From positions 2,046,001 through 2,110,000 of the forward strand of contig CBDFIW010000004.1 of assembly GCA_965248255.1 (NCBI GenBank): a stretch of 64,000 nucleotides of DNA, read 5' to 3'. A model generated the notes under the pieces. The model was given only the letters and a program-made list of their open reading frames with translations. It did no database searches and had not been told where the DNA came from. This DNA is from JAKZVK01 sp965248255. Its GTDB lineage: Bacteria > Acidobacteriota > Terriglobia > Bryobacterales > UBA6623. The stretch's first letter is position 1, and every line of letters begins with the position of its first letter. Positions 45,469-54,444 of this stretch are shown here, in pieces. Position numbers and translations under genes: made by a program.

Positions 45469-46434
45469 GTGTCGACCGGCAGTCCGGTAACAGTGGGGTT
45501 AGAGGGCCGCGTCACGGCGCTCGAGCAGTCGCTTGCGCGCGTGATTCGCGGCAAGGCCGAGGCGGTGCGCCTGTCCGTCGTCTGCCTGCTCGCACGCGGC
45601 CACCTGCTGATCGAAGACGTGCCCGGCGTGGGCAAGACGACCCTCGCTCACACGCTGGCACACAGTCTCGACAGCGGCTTCCACCGCATCCAGTTCACCA
45701 GCGACATGCTGCCCAGTGACGTCGTAGGCGTCACCGTGTACAACAGCCCTCGCGAGGAATTCGAGTTTAAGCCCGGACCCATCTTTACCAACTTCCTGCT
45801 GGCGGACGAGATCAACCGCACGACGCCCAAGACGCAGTCCGCCTTGCTCGAGGCGATGAACGAACGGCAGGTGACGATCGAGGGCACCTCGTATCGCCTC
45901 CCCGAGCCCTTCATGGTGATTGCGACGCAGAACCCGGTCGAGTACCACGGCACCTATCCACTGCCGGAATCGCAGTTGGACCGCTTCTTGATGCGCATCG
46001 AAATGGGCTATCCCGATCCGGCGAGTGAGCGCGAGATTTTACGCTCGTCTCCGGCCGCGCAGCTCCAAGCAGAAGCCGATCCGGTGGCAAGCGGCGCGGA
46101 TGTGATCGGGCTGCAACGTGAAGTCGAAGACGTGAAGGTCGACGATTCGGTCGTGGACTACTTGATGACGATCGTCGCAAAAACGCGCAGCCACGAACAC
46201 CTGGCGCTGGGCGTGAGCCCTCGCGGCTCGATGGCCCTGTATCGGGCGGCACAGGCGCTCGCGCATGTCGAGGGGCTCGACTACGTAACGCCTCACCACG
46301 TGAAACGGCTGGTCGTGCCTGTGTTTGCCCATCGCATGGCGCCCGACGCCCGCTTCGGAAGCGGCGTGGCGCCGACCCTCCGCAATACGCAGGTGCTCGA
46401 GGAGATCCTTCACACCATCATCGTGCCGGTCTAG
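45469..46434 (+). CDS. MoxR family AAA+ ATPase
   Basis: A 321-residue chaperone-like ATPase with Walker A EDVPGVGKTTLAHTLA, QFTSDMLPSDVVG, Walker B LLADEINRTTPKTQSALLEA, sensor 1 VIATQNPVEYHGTYPLPE and the Arg finger region SQLDRFLMRIEMGYP. MoxR proteins usually work with DUF58 and von Willebrand A proteins in a membrane-associated maturation system; here those partners are not adjacent and ychF follows instead. The GTG start at 45469 lies 8 nt from a TATGAT hexamer. Confidence 0.95.
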   Translation: MSTGSPVTVGLEGRVTALEQSLARVIRGKAEAVRLSVVCLLARGHLLIEDVPGVGKTTLAHTLAHSLDSGFHRIQFTSDMLPSDVVGVTVYNSPREEFEFKPGPIFTNFLLADEINRTTPKTQSALLEAMNERQVTIEGTSYRLPEPFMVIATQNPVEYHGTYPLPESQLDRFLMRIEMGYPDPASEREILRSSPAAQLQAEADPVASGADVIGLQREVEDVKVDDSVVDYLMTIVAKTRSHEHLALGVSPRGSMALYRAAQALAHVEGLDYVTPHHVKRLVVPVFAHRMAPDARFGSGVAPTLRNTQVLEEILHTIIVPV

Positions 46435-46487
46435 TCGACGCACGTCCCCTTCGGTAGCGACCCCAACCGTCTCGCGAAAACCACTTC

Positions 46488-47561
46488 ATGAGAACCGCTA
46501 TCATCGGCCTGCCGCAAGTCGGCAAGACGTCGCTGTTCACCATCCTCACCGGCATGAAGCGGCAGACGCGTCTCGGCGGAACCGCCGTTCAGGTGGGCGT
46601 CGCGCACGTGCCGGACCCGCGCATCGAGCGGCTGGCGGCAGTCTTTCAACCGCCCAAGGTCACGCATGCCACCGTCGAATACGCCGATATGCCGGCACTG
46701 TCGAAAGAAGCGCTGCGCGACCCGGGCATCATCGACAGCCTACGTCTGGGCGACGCCTTTCTGCACGTCGTGCGGCTGTTTGAAGACGACACCGTCATGC
46801 ACGTCGAAGGCAGCATCGATCCCGAGCACGATTGGCGGAACGTTGAGTTGGAGTTGATGCTGAGCGACCTGGTCGTCGTCGAGAAACGTCTCGAGCGGGT
46901 CGAAAAAGACATGCAGCGCATCAAGAACCCCGATCTTCCCAAAGAGCGGGATCTGCTGTTGACGTGCCAGGCGGCTTTGGAGGCCGAGCAGCCGTTGCGC
47001 GAGCTGGATCTTACCGCCGCCGAGGATAAGATTCTGCGCGGCTTCCAGTTTCTCTCGGCCAAGCCGATGCTGCTGGTGCTCAATCTCGGCGAGTCCCAAG
47101 CGGGCAGCCTCGAAGAGGTGGAAGAGCGACACCGAAAGCGGTGGCTGAGCGGTCGCCCCAATATCGCCTTGGCCGCAGTGTGCGGCAGCATCGAGTCGGA
47201 GTTGGCCGAGCTGCCGGCCGAAGAAGCGCGGGAGTTCATGGCCGACTACGGGCTGCGCCAGTCGGGTTTGGAGCGCGTCATCCAGGCGAGCTATTCGCTG
47301 CTCGGCCTGATGTCGTTCTTGACCGCAAGCGAGAACGAACTGCGTGCCTGGACGATTCGCAAAGGCGCCACCGCGGTCAAAGCCGCCGGGACGATCCATA
47401 CCGACTTCGAGAAGAAGTTCATCCGCGCCGAAGTGATTCAATGGGAGAAGCTCGTCGAGCGTCACGGATACGCCGCGGCCCGCGACCACGGTGAGCTGCG
47501 CTTGGAGGGCAAGGAGTACGTAGTGCAGGACGGCGACGTGCTCTTGATTCGACATGGATGA
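46488..47561 (+). CDS. ychF: Redox-regulated ATPase YchF (Obg-related)
   Basis: A 357-residue OBG-family P-loop ATPase. G1 is GLPQVGKTSLFTILTG (from residue 6), G3 YADMPAL replaces the usual DxxGL, the helical coiled-coil domain spans about 120-200, LVLNLGES carries the altered G4 that gives ATP preference, and the C-terminal TGS domain includes TIRKGATAVKAAGTIHTDFE, then FIRAEVIQWEKLVE and YVVQDGDVLLIRHG. It binds ribosomes and is linked to stress and redox responses. It is slightly shorter than the E. coli protein and somewhat divergent in G3. It follows moxR by 53 nt on the same strand. Confidence 0.93.
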   Translation: MRTAIIGLPQVGKTSLFTILTGMKRQTRLGGTAVQVGVAHVPDPRIERLAAVFQPPKVTHATVEYADMPALSKEALRDPGIIDSLRLGDAFLHVVRLFEDDTVMHVEGSIDPEHDWRNVELELMLSDLVVVEKRLERVEKDMQRIKNPDLPKERDLLLTCQAALEAEQPLRELDLTAAEDKILRGFQFLSAKPMLLVLNLGESQAGSLEEVEERHRKRWLSGRPNIALAAVCGSIESELAELPAEEAREFMADYGLRQSGLERVIQASYSLLGLMSFLTASENELRAWTIRKGATAVKAAGTIHTDFEKKFIRAEVIQWEKLVERHGYAAARDHGELRLEGKEYVVQDGDVLLIRHG

Positions 47562-47672
47562 GGCCGGCATCTCGGCATCTCGCCCTCGTCACAAGGCCAT
47601 CGACGAATCTGGCATACTGAGGGAACTCTGAAGTCGGTCAGTGACGGCGAGGAACGCGAACAAGGCGCGCAC

Positions 47673-47990
47673 ATGAAAACGTATCGAGAATCAGGCGTCG
47701 AGTTGATCCAGGGCCGAGGCAAGGAGGGCCGTTTCGAATTCCAGGGCCTGATGCTTCGTATGGGAGTCTTCCACGCTGATGAAGGCTGGTACATCGGCGT
47801 CCACATGTCCTCGGGGCGTATGGTTGCGCGCCTCAGCCTCGAGTACGCCAAGAGCCAGAAGGAAGCCAAAGACATGCTCCAGTACGGCTTCTTCCTGCGC
47901 ACCGAAGAAGCCCCGGAACTGATCGAACATTTGCGGCAGATCGATCTGCTCGCCGTCCCCTCCCCCACACGCGAAAGCAACCCCGCGTAG
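47673..47990 (+). CDS. Hypothetical protein, 105 residues
   Basis: MKTYRESGVELIQGRGKEGR is followed by an apparent beta-rich core (LMLRMGVFHADEGWYIGVHM) and an amphipathic helical C-terminus (EAKDMLQYGFFLRTEEAPEL). Codon use and balanced composition support a real gene. No family was recognised. It stands between ychF and the acyl-CoA ligase on the same strand. Confidence 0.65.
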   Translation: MKTYRESGVELIQGRGKEGRFEFQGLMLRMGVFHADEGWYIGVHMSSGRMVARLSLEYAKSQKEAKDMLQYGFFLRTEEAPELIEHLRQIDLLAVPSPTRESNPA

Positions 47991-48023
47991 TTCCAGACGC
48001 GCGCGCAGAGAGGCTTGATTTGC

Positions 48024-48105
48024 GCCCCGGCAGGGGCAGGGGAAAATAGCCCACGGCGCAAGCCGTGGGTGTGCGTGCCCAATGATCCACAGCCCCGGCA
48101 GGGGC
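48024..48105. repeat. Three short palindromes between the hypothetical gene and the acyl-CoA ligase
   Basis: GCCCC-GGCA-GGGGC at 48024-48037, CCCACGGC-GCAA-GCCGTGGG at 48050-48069, and a second GCCCC-GGCA-GGGGC at 48092-48105. The two outer hairpins are identical and flank the middle one. Confidence 0.85.
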
Positions 48106-48249
48106 GTTTGAGCCTTGCTCTTCTCGGCATCTGGTGGGTGGGGAAAACAAAAAAGGCCGGTTTCTTCGAGCCCCACCAATGCATCTTGGGGGACTACGAC
48201 GCCACCTGCCGCGAGCCTACGGACTACGATGCTCCCGGCGGCTCTGTTG

Positions 48250-48255
48250 TACAAT
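48250..48255 (+). promoter_or_regulatory. -10-like hexamer TACAAT before the acyl-CoA ligase
   Basis: TACAAT ends 10 nt before the ATG at 48266 with no ribosome-binding site, the same spacing as at the FmdB gene. Confidence 0.4.
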
Positions 48256-48265
48256 CCGTAGCGCC

Positions 48266-49882
48266 ATGAAGAGCTATGCGGCCGGACCGCAAGCGGCGCT
48301 CATCGGCGTGCCGATCGACCAAGTCTTTCGAGACGCCGTCGCCAAAGACCCTTCGCACCAAGCCATCGTTTCCATCCATCAGAATCTCCGACTCACCTAC
48401 CAAGACCTGGCGTCCGAAGTCACGCGCGCGGCGGCGGGCCTATGGGGGCTCGGCGTGCGCCCGGGCGACCGCGTCGGCATGTGGGCCGCGAGCTGCGCCG
48501 AGTGGGTCTACTTGCAAGTAGCGACGGCGCGCATCGGCGCGGTGCTGGTCAACGTCAATCCCGCCTACCGCGCCCACGACCTTCGTTACGTGCTCGCGAA
48601 GTCACGCATGAAAGCGATCTTCCACCACGAGCAGGACGCGCGCGCGAACTACGGCGAGATTCTCGCCGAAGCACGTTCGGGCCACGACGTGCCGTTGGAA
48701 CATGCGGTGGTCCTCGCGGCCGGCTCGTGGGATCGGATGGTGAACTCCGGCATCGAGCCGCCGGCGCATCAGGCCGCCCCCGACGACGCGGCCAACATCC
48801 AGTACACGTCGGGCACGACCGGCAGTCCCAAGGGCGTCCTGCTCACGCACCGCAACCTTCTCAACAACGCTTATCTCGTCGGCAGCGCCCTCCAATGGAC
48901 CTCCGCCGACCGCCTCTGCATGCCCGTGCCGCTTTACCACTGCTTCGGCTGCGTGATGGGGTCGCTCGCTTCGATCGTGTTTGGCTCGACCCTGGTGCTC
49001 CCTGCGGCGCGGTTCGATCCGCTGGCCGTGCTGCGCGCCATCGACTCAGAGCGCTGCACGACTATCTACGGCGTGCCGACCATGTTCATCGCCGAACTCG
49101 ACCACCCCGAGTTCTCGAACTACGACATGACGTCGCTCCGTACCGGCATCATGGCCGGCGCGCCGTGCCCCATCGAGCTGATGAAGCGCGTGGTCAGCGA
49201 GATGCACTGCCGCGAAATGACGATCGCCTACGGGCAGACCGAGGCCTCCCCGGTGGTCACGCAGTCCTCGCCCGGCGACTCGCTCGAAGTGCGCGTCTCG
49301 ACCGTCGGCTGCGCGCTGCCCGAGACCGAGGTGAAGATCATCGACCGCTCCAGCGGCGACACCGTCGGCGTCGGCGAGCAAGGCGAGCTGTGCACGCGCG
49401 GTTATCTCGTGATGAAGGGCTACGACGGCGACCCCGAGGCAACCGCCGCGGCGATCGACGAGGAAGGCTGGCTCCACACCGGCGACCTCGCCACGATGCG
49501 CAAGGACGGCTGCTTCCGCATCACGGGCCGCCTCAAGGAGATGATCATCCGCGGGGGCGAGAATATCTATCCCCGCGAGATCGAAGAGTTCCTTTATACG
49601 CACCCGCAGGTCGCTGACGTCTACGTCGTCGGCCTGCCGGACGAGCGGCTCGGCGAGCGTGTTCTGGCCTGGATTCGCCTCAAGCCGGGCGAGACGGCGA
49701 CCGAAGACGAGATCCGCGAGTACTGCCGCGGTCGGATCGCGCACTTCAAGGTCCCCGAACACATCCGCTTTGTCGACACGTTCCCCATGACGGTCACCGG
49801 AAAGGTCCAGAAGTTCCTCATCCGCAAGAAGGAAGTCGAGCTCCGCGGCTTGGACGAGGCTGAACGGACCCAGACGGCGTAA
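48266..49882 (+). CDS. AMP-binding acyl-CoA synthetase
   Basis: A 538-residue ANL-superfamily ligase that activates a carboxylic acid with ATP and CoA. Motifs: P-loop YTSGTTGSPKGVLLTHRN, A4/A5 IAYGQTEASPVV, the A7 GDLATM, A8 GRLKEMIIRGGENIYPREIE and the C-terminal catalytic Lys in TGKVQKFLIRKK. It resembles fatty-acyl-CoA synthetases of the FadD3/acs type; chain length preference is not visible. The ATG at 48266 lies 10 nt from TACAAT; the longer upstream frame runs through palindromic repeats and is not coding. Confidence 0.93.
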   Translation: MKSYAAGPQAALIGVPIDQVFRDAVAKDPSHQAIVSIHQNLRLTYQDLASEVTRAAAGLWGLGVRPGDRVGMWAASCAEWVYLQVATARIGAVLVNVNPAYRAHDLRYVLAKSRMKAIFHHEQDARANYGEILAEARSGHDVPLEHAVVLAAGSWDRMVNSGIEPPAHQAAPDDAANIQYTSGTTGSPKGVLLTHRNLLNNAYLVGSALQWTSADRLCMPVPLYHCFGCVMGSLASIVFGSTLVLPAARFDPLAVLRAIDSERCTTIYGVPTMFIAELDHPEFSNYDMTSLRTGIMAGAPCPIELMKRVVSEMHCREMTIAYGQTEASPVVTQSSPGDSLEVRVSTVGCALPETEVKIIDRSSGDTVGVGEQGELCTRGYLVMKGYDGDPEATAAAIDEEGWLHTGDLATMRKDGCFRITGRLKEMIIRGGENIYPREIEEFLYTHPQVADVYVVGLPDERLGERVLAWIRLKPGETATEDEIREYCRGRIAHFKVPEHIRFVDTFPMTVTGKVQKFLIRKKEVELRGLDEAERTQTA

Positions 49883-49889
49883 GCAAGCG

Positions 49890-51167
49890 TCAGGACTCCT
49901 GCTCCGCAGTCCCGCCCCAAATGTTCCGGATGCTGACCAGCCAAGCGGCGGCGGGCAGCAACATGGCGACGCCTACCCCCAAGGCCGCGGTGCGGGCGGC
50001 GACGCCGTGGTCGATCACCCAACCACAGGTGTAGGCGGCCACCGCGGCGGTGATCATGAAGAGCGCCAGGTCGGCGGCGAAGACGCGTCCGCGAAAGCGG
50101 TCGATCGTGTTGAGGTGCAGAAGCGTCGTCGAGAACACCCAGACAATGGAGGCCCCACCATGTGCCACGACCATCGTCAACCACGCGGATACCGGTGTGT
50201 CCGCTGCGCTAAACGCAGCGTATGCCACGGCCACGGCGACGTAGCCCCACCAGACCGCCCAGCGCATCCGGTTCTTGCGATTCCTCACCCACCGTCCCGA
50301 GACGAGCGGTCCCAGGAGGGAACCTAGCCCTTGGAACATGAACAGCGTGCTCATCCCGAGCGCCGCCTGGCCCGCCACTCGCAATTCGCGGCTTCCGATC
50401 ACCGCAACCAGCACCGATCGGGCGCCCAGAATCCCCAGACCGAACTTCAGCGTCAGCAGTGAGACGAGCTTCCAATCTTGGGCGACATACCGGAAGCCCT
50501 CCACGATCGGTCCGACCCCCAGGATCTCTCTCCAGCTCACCTGGGCATACTCTTCCAGGTGCAACTCGCGGATCTGCATCCGGAAAATAAAGAATGCCGA
50601 GAGGAGAAATGTGCCGGAGTTCATCATGAACACGGTGTCTCGGCCTAGGAATGCGACCGCAAACCCGCCGATCGCAGCACCGGCGGTAACGGTGACCGCC
50701 CAGGTTGTTGAGGCGATGGCGTTCGCCGTCGAGATCTCGCTGCCGGCCACCATGGTTGGGATTACCGCGCTGCGTGCCGACTCGAAAAAAGCGGCCGTCG
50801 CGATTTCCGTGGCCAGCAGGACGTAGAGAAGCCCAATCTGCTCACGCGTCTCCACCAGCAACATGCCCAGCACGACCACCGCGCGAAGCAGGTCGGCCAC
50901 GAGCATCACACGGCGGCGGCTGACTCGGTCGTTGACCGCCCCCGCCGTCGGTCCGGCCAGAAACATTGGCAGGATTTGCAGCACCGCAGCCAGAGCGACC
51001 GTCGCAGCCGACCCGGTCAAGCGCAACAGCAGATCGTAGATGGCGACTGAGTAGAACCAGTCACCCGTCCCGCTGACGAGCTGTGCGAGCCACAAGCGGC
51101 GGAAGTGCGCGTTGCCGCGCAGCAGGCGGTAGTATCCGACCAGAGAGATGCCTGAGCCTGCGTTCAT
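49890..51167 (-). CDS. MFS transporter (MFS_3 / EntS-like)
   Basis: About 425 residues with 10-12 helices. The N-terminus reads GYYRLLRGNAHFRRLWLAQL, followed by the family's GDWFYSVAIYDLLLRLTGSA and the loop DRVSRRRVMLVADLLRA. Such proteins export siderophores, drugs or unknown small molecules. I prefer the ATG at 51167 because the 28 residues encoded upstream of it are polar and not family-like. It is convergent with the acyl-CoA ligase (7 nt apart). Confidence 0.88.
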   Translation of the reverse strand: MNAGSGISLVGYYRLLRGNAHFRRLWLAQLVSGTGDWFYSVAIYDLLLRLTGSAATVALAAVLQILPMFLAGPTAGAVNDRVSRRRVMLVADLLRAVVVLGMLLVETREQIGLLYVLLATEIATAAFFESARSAVIPTMVAGSEISTANAIASTTWAVTVTAGAAIGGFAVAFLGRDTVFMMNSGTFLLSAFFIFRMQIRELHLEEYAQVSWREILGVGPIVEGFRYVAQDWKLVSLLTLKFGLGILGARSVLVAVIGSRELRVAGQAALGMSTLFMFQGLGSLLGPLVSGRWVRNRKNRMRWAVWWGYVAVAVAYAAFSAADTPVSAWLTMVVAHGGASIVWVFSTTLLHLNTIDRFRGRVFAADLALFMITAAVAAYTCGWVIDHGVAARTAALGVGVAMLLPAAAWLVSIRNIWGGTAEQES

Positions 51168-51392
51168 GTCGATTGTGATAAGCGCCCGTGGCGCAGGCCT
51201 CCGGCTTGCCGAGTCCCGATTCTTTTCGGACCCAAGGGAGCTGGTGGGCACAACTCTAGCAGGTAGAAGTCCTGGCTCGCGAGGAATCGCGAGCTCGCAA
51301 GGCCGGCGCCTCGTGCCACATCATTCCGCTCGTCGGGAACCTGACCAAGCTTGTCATTCCCGTTCCGTCCAGATGACGCGCCGGTCAACGGC

Positions 51393-52379
51393 CTAGCCGC
51401 GGTAGAGGCCGGTCCGTTCCCGCACCAGCGCCATTGTGGATTCGGCCAGGGGTGCGACCCGCTCGGCGCCTTGGCGCAGGATCTCGCGAATGGCGCCGCG
51501 GTCGCTTGTCAGATCGTCGTACTTCTTCTGGATCGGCTCGAGGTGTGATACTACCGCCTCGGCCACCTGCTTCTTGAGATCGCCGTAACGCATGTCGGCG
51601 AAGTGCGACTGGATCTGCTCGTCCGTCCAGCCGTGGAAGGCCTGAAAGATGTTGAGCAGGTTGGTGACACCTGGGCCGAGGTTGTCGAAGTCGACGCCCG
51701 GCTTCGAATCGGTCACCGAGCGCGCGATCGTCTTCTTGATACGGGATGGCGGGTCAAGTAGGCCGATGGCATGTCCCGAGCCGGGCGTGGACTTGCTCAT
51801 CTTTTGCGTCGGGTCGTCGAGCCCCATCACGCGCGCCCCGACGGCCGGCAATTTGGTCTCGGGCACGACGAACGTATCACCGTAGAGCGTATTGAAACGC
51901 TGCGCGACGTCGCGCGTCAGCTCCAGGTGCTGTGCCTGGTCCTCGCCGACGGGCACAATCTGCGCCTGGTAGAGCAGGATGTCGGCCGCCATCAGCACCG
52001 GGTAGACGAACAGGCCGGTACCGACCGAATCGTTCTGCTCCGATTTCGCCTTGAATTGCGTCATGCGGCTAAGCCAGCCCATCGGCGTGACACAGGTAAA
52101 CACCCAGGCCAGCTCTACATGTCCGGGCACGCTCGACTGTACGAAGACCGCCGAGTGCCTTGGATCGATTCCCGAAGCCACGTAGAGCGCCGCGACGTCT
52201 TCGATCTTCTCCTGCAGTTCCTTGGGATCTTGATAGACCGTGATGGCGTGGTGATCAACGATGCAGAAGATCGGCTCGTAATCGTGCTGCAGTTGGGACC
52301 AGGTCTTCAGCGCCCCCAGATAATTGCCGATGTGGAGATTGCCAGAGGGCTGCATGCCCGAGAAGATGCGCGGTTTCAT
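51393..52379 (-). CDS. trpS: Tryptophan--tRNA ligase
   Basis: A 328-residue class I aminoacyl-tRNA synthetase. SGMQPSGNLHIGNYLGALK-type start (here FSGMQPSGNLHIGNYLGALK), the tryptophan pocket region VMAADILLYQAQIVPVGEDQ and the KMSKSTPGSG signature are all present. Length and motifs are complete. A TAGAAT hexamer lies about 30 nt upstream on the minus strand as a possible -10. Confidence 0.97.
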   Translation of the reverse strand: MKPRIFSGMQPSGNLHIGNYLGALKTWSQLQHDYEPIFCIVDHHAITVYQDPKELQEKIEDVAALYVASGIDPRHSAVFVQSSVPGHVELAWVFTCVTPMGWLSRMTQFKAKSEQNDSVGTGLFVYPVLMAADILLYQAQIVPVGEDQAQHLELTRDVAQRFNTLYGDTFVVPETKLPAVGARVMGLDDPTQKMSKSTPGSGHAIGLLDPPSRIKKTIARSVTDSKPGVDFDNLGPGVTNLLNIFQAFHGWTDEQIQSHFADMRYGDLKKQVAEAVVSHLEPIQKKYDDLTSDRGAIREILRQGAERVAPLAESTMALVRERTGLYRG

Positions 52380-52607
52380 GGGGATTCACGGCGAGGCGGT
52401 AGATGTCATTCTATCGGCCCGGTTTGCAACCCCACAAGCAAGGCGCCGCCCACACCGGCCCGACGGAGTCTTCTCATAGACTCGAGGCGGGTCAAGCCGG
52501 CCCCTTCGCGGGCAGAATGCCTGCTTTTGCCTGCTTTCGCCCGCCTTTGCCCGGTTTTCCCGAAACACGCATTCCCGGGCGGGGACACGCTTCTCCGGTA
52601 CGCCTCG
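52380..52607. repeat. Intergenic region with four tandem decamers
   Basis: At 52519-52558 four 10-bp units follow each other: GCCTGCTTTT, GCCTGCTTTC, GCCCGCCTTT, GCCCGGTTTT. The rest of the interval between trpS and the terminator holds the likely trpS promoter and no gene. Confidence 0.7.
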
Positions 52608-52643
52608 GCAAAAGAACTGGGACGGCCCCGCAGCCGTCCCAGT
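52608..52643 (-). terminator. Rho-independent terminator after the nucleotidyltransferase pair
   Basis: On the minus strand an 11-bp stem, ACTGGGACGGC with GCCGTCCCAGT, closes a six-base loop and is followed by TTCTTTTGC. It lies 176 nt after the nucleotidyltransferase stop. Confidence 0.75.
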
Positions 52644-52818
52644 CCCCCACTTAGGAGGTTTACAGCTACGCCTCGATTATACGAGCCGCTTGCGTGTCCG
52701 GCGGCGCACCCACTACCGCAACTCCTTGAAAACACGAGAGAAAAAGTTTTGAAAAACCTGTGATCGCACCGGACCGCAGCCGCGACTAGGGCTTACGCGG
52801 CCGCGGGCCGTCCGGGAA

Positions 52819-53268
52819 CTAGCCGAGGTGGTCGAGATCGTCCAGGTCTTTGAGGCGACCCGCCGCTCGTTTGTTGCTCTTGAGCATCGGCAGGCTGATG
52901 ATGTTGACCGAGACCTCGTCCCATTCCGCGACTTCCCGCTCAGCGAAGCACTCGGCAAAATCGACACCGGATGCGGAGGTCAGAAGCTCGATTCTCAGGG
53001 GAGGCTGACCCATGCGGATGACGCGGGCGGCCTCGCGAAACACGTCGGCCGCGACCTTCGGCCCACTGAAGCCGAACTCGGCAAGGACGGCGACGACTCG
53101 CTCGGGGTTCTGGCCCGCGCGATCGATCCAGACATCCATGTCCGCGGTGCCACGAACGTGGCCGTGATAGCCGACGGCGTGGCCCCCGACGAGGAGGTAA
53201 CGCACGTCATGCTTGTTCAGCAACTTCAAGAACTCGCTGAAGTCGCTCGGTAGCGGGGTCGTAGCCAT
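52819..53268 (-). CDS. Nucleotidyltransferase (MNT/AbiEii-like antitoxin family)
   Basis: A 149-residue protein whose core YLLVGGHAVGYHGHVRGTAD followed by MDVWID has the GG-x-A, Thr and DxD pattern of minimal nucleotidyltransferases; the second carboxylate is in RIELLTS. The tail has a Lys/Arg-rich helix (KSNKRAAGRLKDLDDLDHL). Proteins of this group are found as mobile antitoxin-type genes or as modifying enzymes. I chose the ATG at 53268; it lies 62 nt inside the upstream partner, which suggests coupling. Confidence 0.85.
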   Translation of the reverse strand: MATTPLPSDFSEFLKLLNKHDVRYLLVGGHAVGYHGHVRGTADMDVWIDRAGQNPERVVAVLAEFGFSGPKVAADVFREAARVIRMGQPPLRIELLTSASGVDFAECFAEREVAEWDEVSVNIISLPMLKSNKRAAGRLKDLDDLDHLG

Positions 53269-53416
53269 AGAGAGCGCGCCGGATGGTTTCGACCGCCTCA
53301 AGGCGCTCGTGCGGCGTCCGGCTGAGCCAGTAACGGCGGTCGTCACGATCCTGCTCGGCCAGCGAGACGACCGAGAAGGCGGTGCGATCGAGTCCGTGTG
53401 GGCTCCGTGTCGGCAT
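53207..53416 (-). CDS. Small partner of the nucleotidyltransferase
   Basis: A 69-residue protein, RDDRRYWLSRTPHERLEAVE and TIRRALYGYDPATERLQRVL. The YWLSRxPxERLxAVExxRR pattern recurs in small genes directly upstream of nucleotidyltransferases of this kind, as I recall. It overlaps the next gene by 62 nt. I infer a two-gene module, possibly toxin-antitoxin-like, but which component does what is not visible. Confidence 0.75.
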   Translation of the reverse strand: MPTRSPHGLDRTAFSVVSLAEQDRDDRRYWLSRTPHERLEAVETIRRALYGYDPATERLQRVLEVAEQA

Positions 53417-53543
53417 GGTGCATCTCTAGAATACCAAGGCGGCCCCGTTCACCTGAAGGGCAACTGCACAAACTCACAGCCCAAGCCCCAGTGGCATCAC
53501 TAGCCGCTTCTGGCGATTGAGTCTCCCTGGCGGGCGCCCGCGG

Positions 53544-54359
53544 TTAGTAGTCCCACAGGCGATTCAGGATCTCGGCCAGACGGATGCCGGCCTTGGAGAG
53601 CTGTTCCTCAATGACCCTTCGAGCCTTGCTGACGTAGGCGTCGTCGAGTGGCATGGGACTGCCGGGAGGGAGCCCGGCGTACGCGGTCTCCACTGCCAGC
53701 CGGTGTGAGTCCCAGATCCACGTGCCTAGGTGGTCCCGGCCCCAGTCCTTCTTCTGTCGGGCCGTGATGCGTTGGCCGAGGTGCTGGGCGAAGGCGGCTT
53801 CGTCGTCGATCATCGTTAGGAGCAGGTCCCCGTCCCAGAAGCGGTGGAGGTTCGATTCCTCCCCGCGAAAAGTGACGGAGATGGTCTCTCCGCCCCGGTC
53901 GCGGCGATAGCCGGCGTTGAGCGGTTGGTGAAGGTCGCCGGCGAAGTGGATTACAAACCGCAGCGCCTCCAAGCGCTCGTTCTGCTTTCTCATGCCGAGC
54001 CGGACGATGCCGATGGACCTTCGCAGTTGAGCCGGCAAGCAGTTATCGTCGGGACAATCGCGGTGACGGTCCAGGGCGGCCGCTTGGGCCGGGATGTTGA
54101 TGTGGTGCCAGGGCTTGGTGTCGGGCCGTTCGTCCGCCACCGCGTCGGCCCACACAGCCAAGTCGGCGACGGAAGCTTGCTTGCCGGCAAGGATGTGGAA
54201 GCGCTTCAGGGCCATGGGCCTGAGATGTTGCTGTGCGATGCGAGCGATCACGCGGTGACCCGCGTCATTCCACGAGCGGCCCGTGGGCGCGCAAAGGAGA
54301 ACAGCAAGCACGGCGAGGACCGTAGTGAGCCCCGCTCGGTTGAGAAGAACACGAACCAT
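53544..54359 (-). CDS. Secreted S1/P1 nuclease
   Basis: A 271-residue protein with a Sec signal (LTTVLAVLAVLLCAPTGRS). The mature N-terminus SWNDAGHRVIARIA supplies the Trp and His zinc ligands; ADLAVWADAVAD the Asp; KPWHHINIP the next His; HFAGDLHQPLNAGYRRDRGG and SNLHRFWDGDLL complete the three-zinc site of the S1/P1 family (zinc-dependent single-strand nuclease and 3'-nucleotidase). All ligands are in place. A TAGTAT hexamer ends 9 nt before the ATG. Confidence 0.93.
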   Translation of the reverse strand: MVRVLLNRAGLTTVLAVLAVLLCAPTGRSWNDAGHRVIARIAQQHLRPMALKRFHILAGKQASVADLAVWADAVADERPDTKPWHHINIPAQAAALDRHRDCPDDNCLPAQLRRSIGIVRLGMRKQNERLEALRFVIHFAGDLHQPLNAGYRRDRGGETISVTFRGEESNLHRFWDGDLLLTMIDDEAAFAQHLGQRITARQKKDWGRDHLGTWIWDSHRLAVETAYAGLPPGSPMPLDDAYVSKARRVIEEQLSKAGIRLAEILNRLWDY

Positions 54360-54368
54360 ACCTGTACG

Positions 54369-54374
54369 ATACTA
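54369..54374 (-). promoter_or_regulatory. -10-like hexamer TAGTAT before the S1/P1 nuclease
   Basis: On the minus strand TAGTAT ends 9 nt before the ATG at 54359; an AGG near the start is too close to act as a normal ribosome-binding site. Confidence 0.35.
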
Positions 54375-54444
54375 GGAAAGGCTTGGCGGCTGTCCGAATG
54401 TGCCGGGCGCCCCATGCCGAGCCGGCCCCGATGGAGGCGTTCGG

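Noticed and set aside
45066..45635. 189-codon minus-strand frame between tRNA-Val and moxR
   Set aside because: It crosses the moxR start and has no start signal or recognisable domain.
48442..49617. 391-codon plus-strand open frame in a second frame of the acyl-CoA ligase
   Set aside because: Arg-rich shadow frame; the true frame has every ligase motif.
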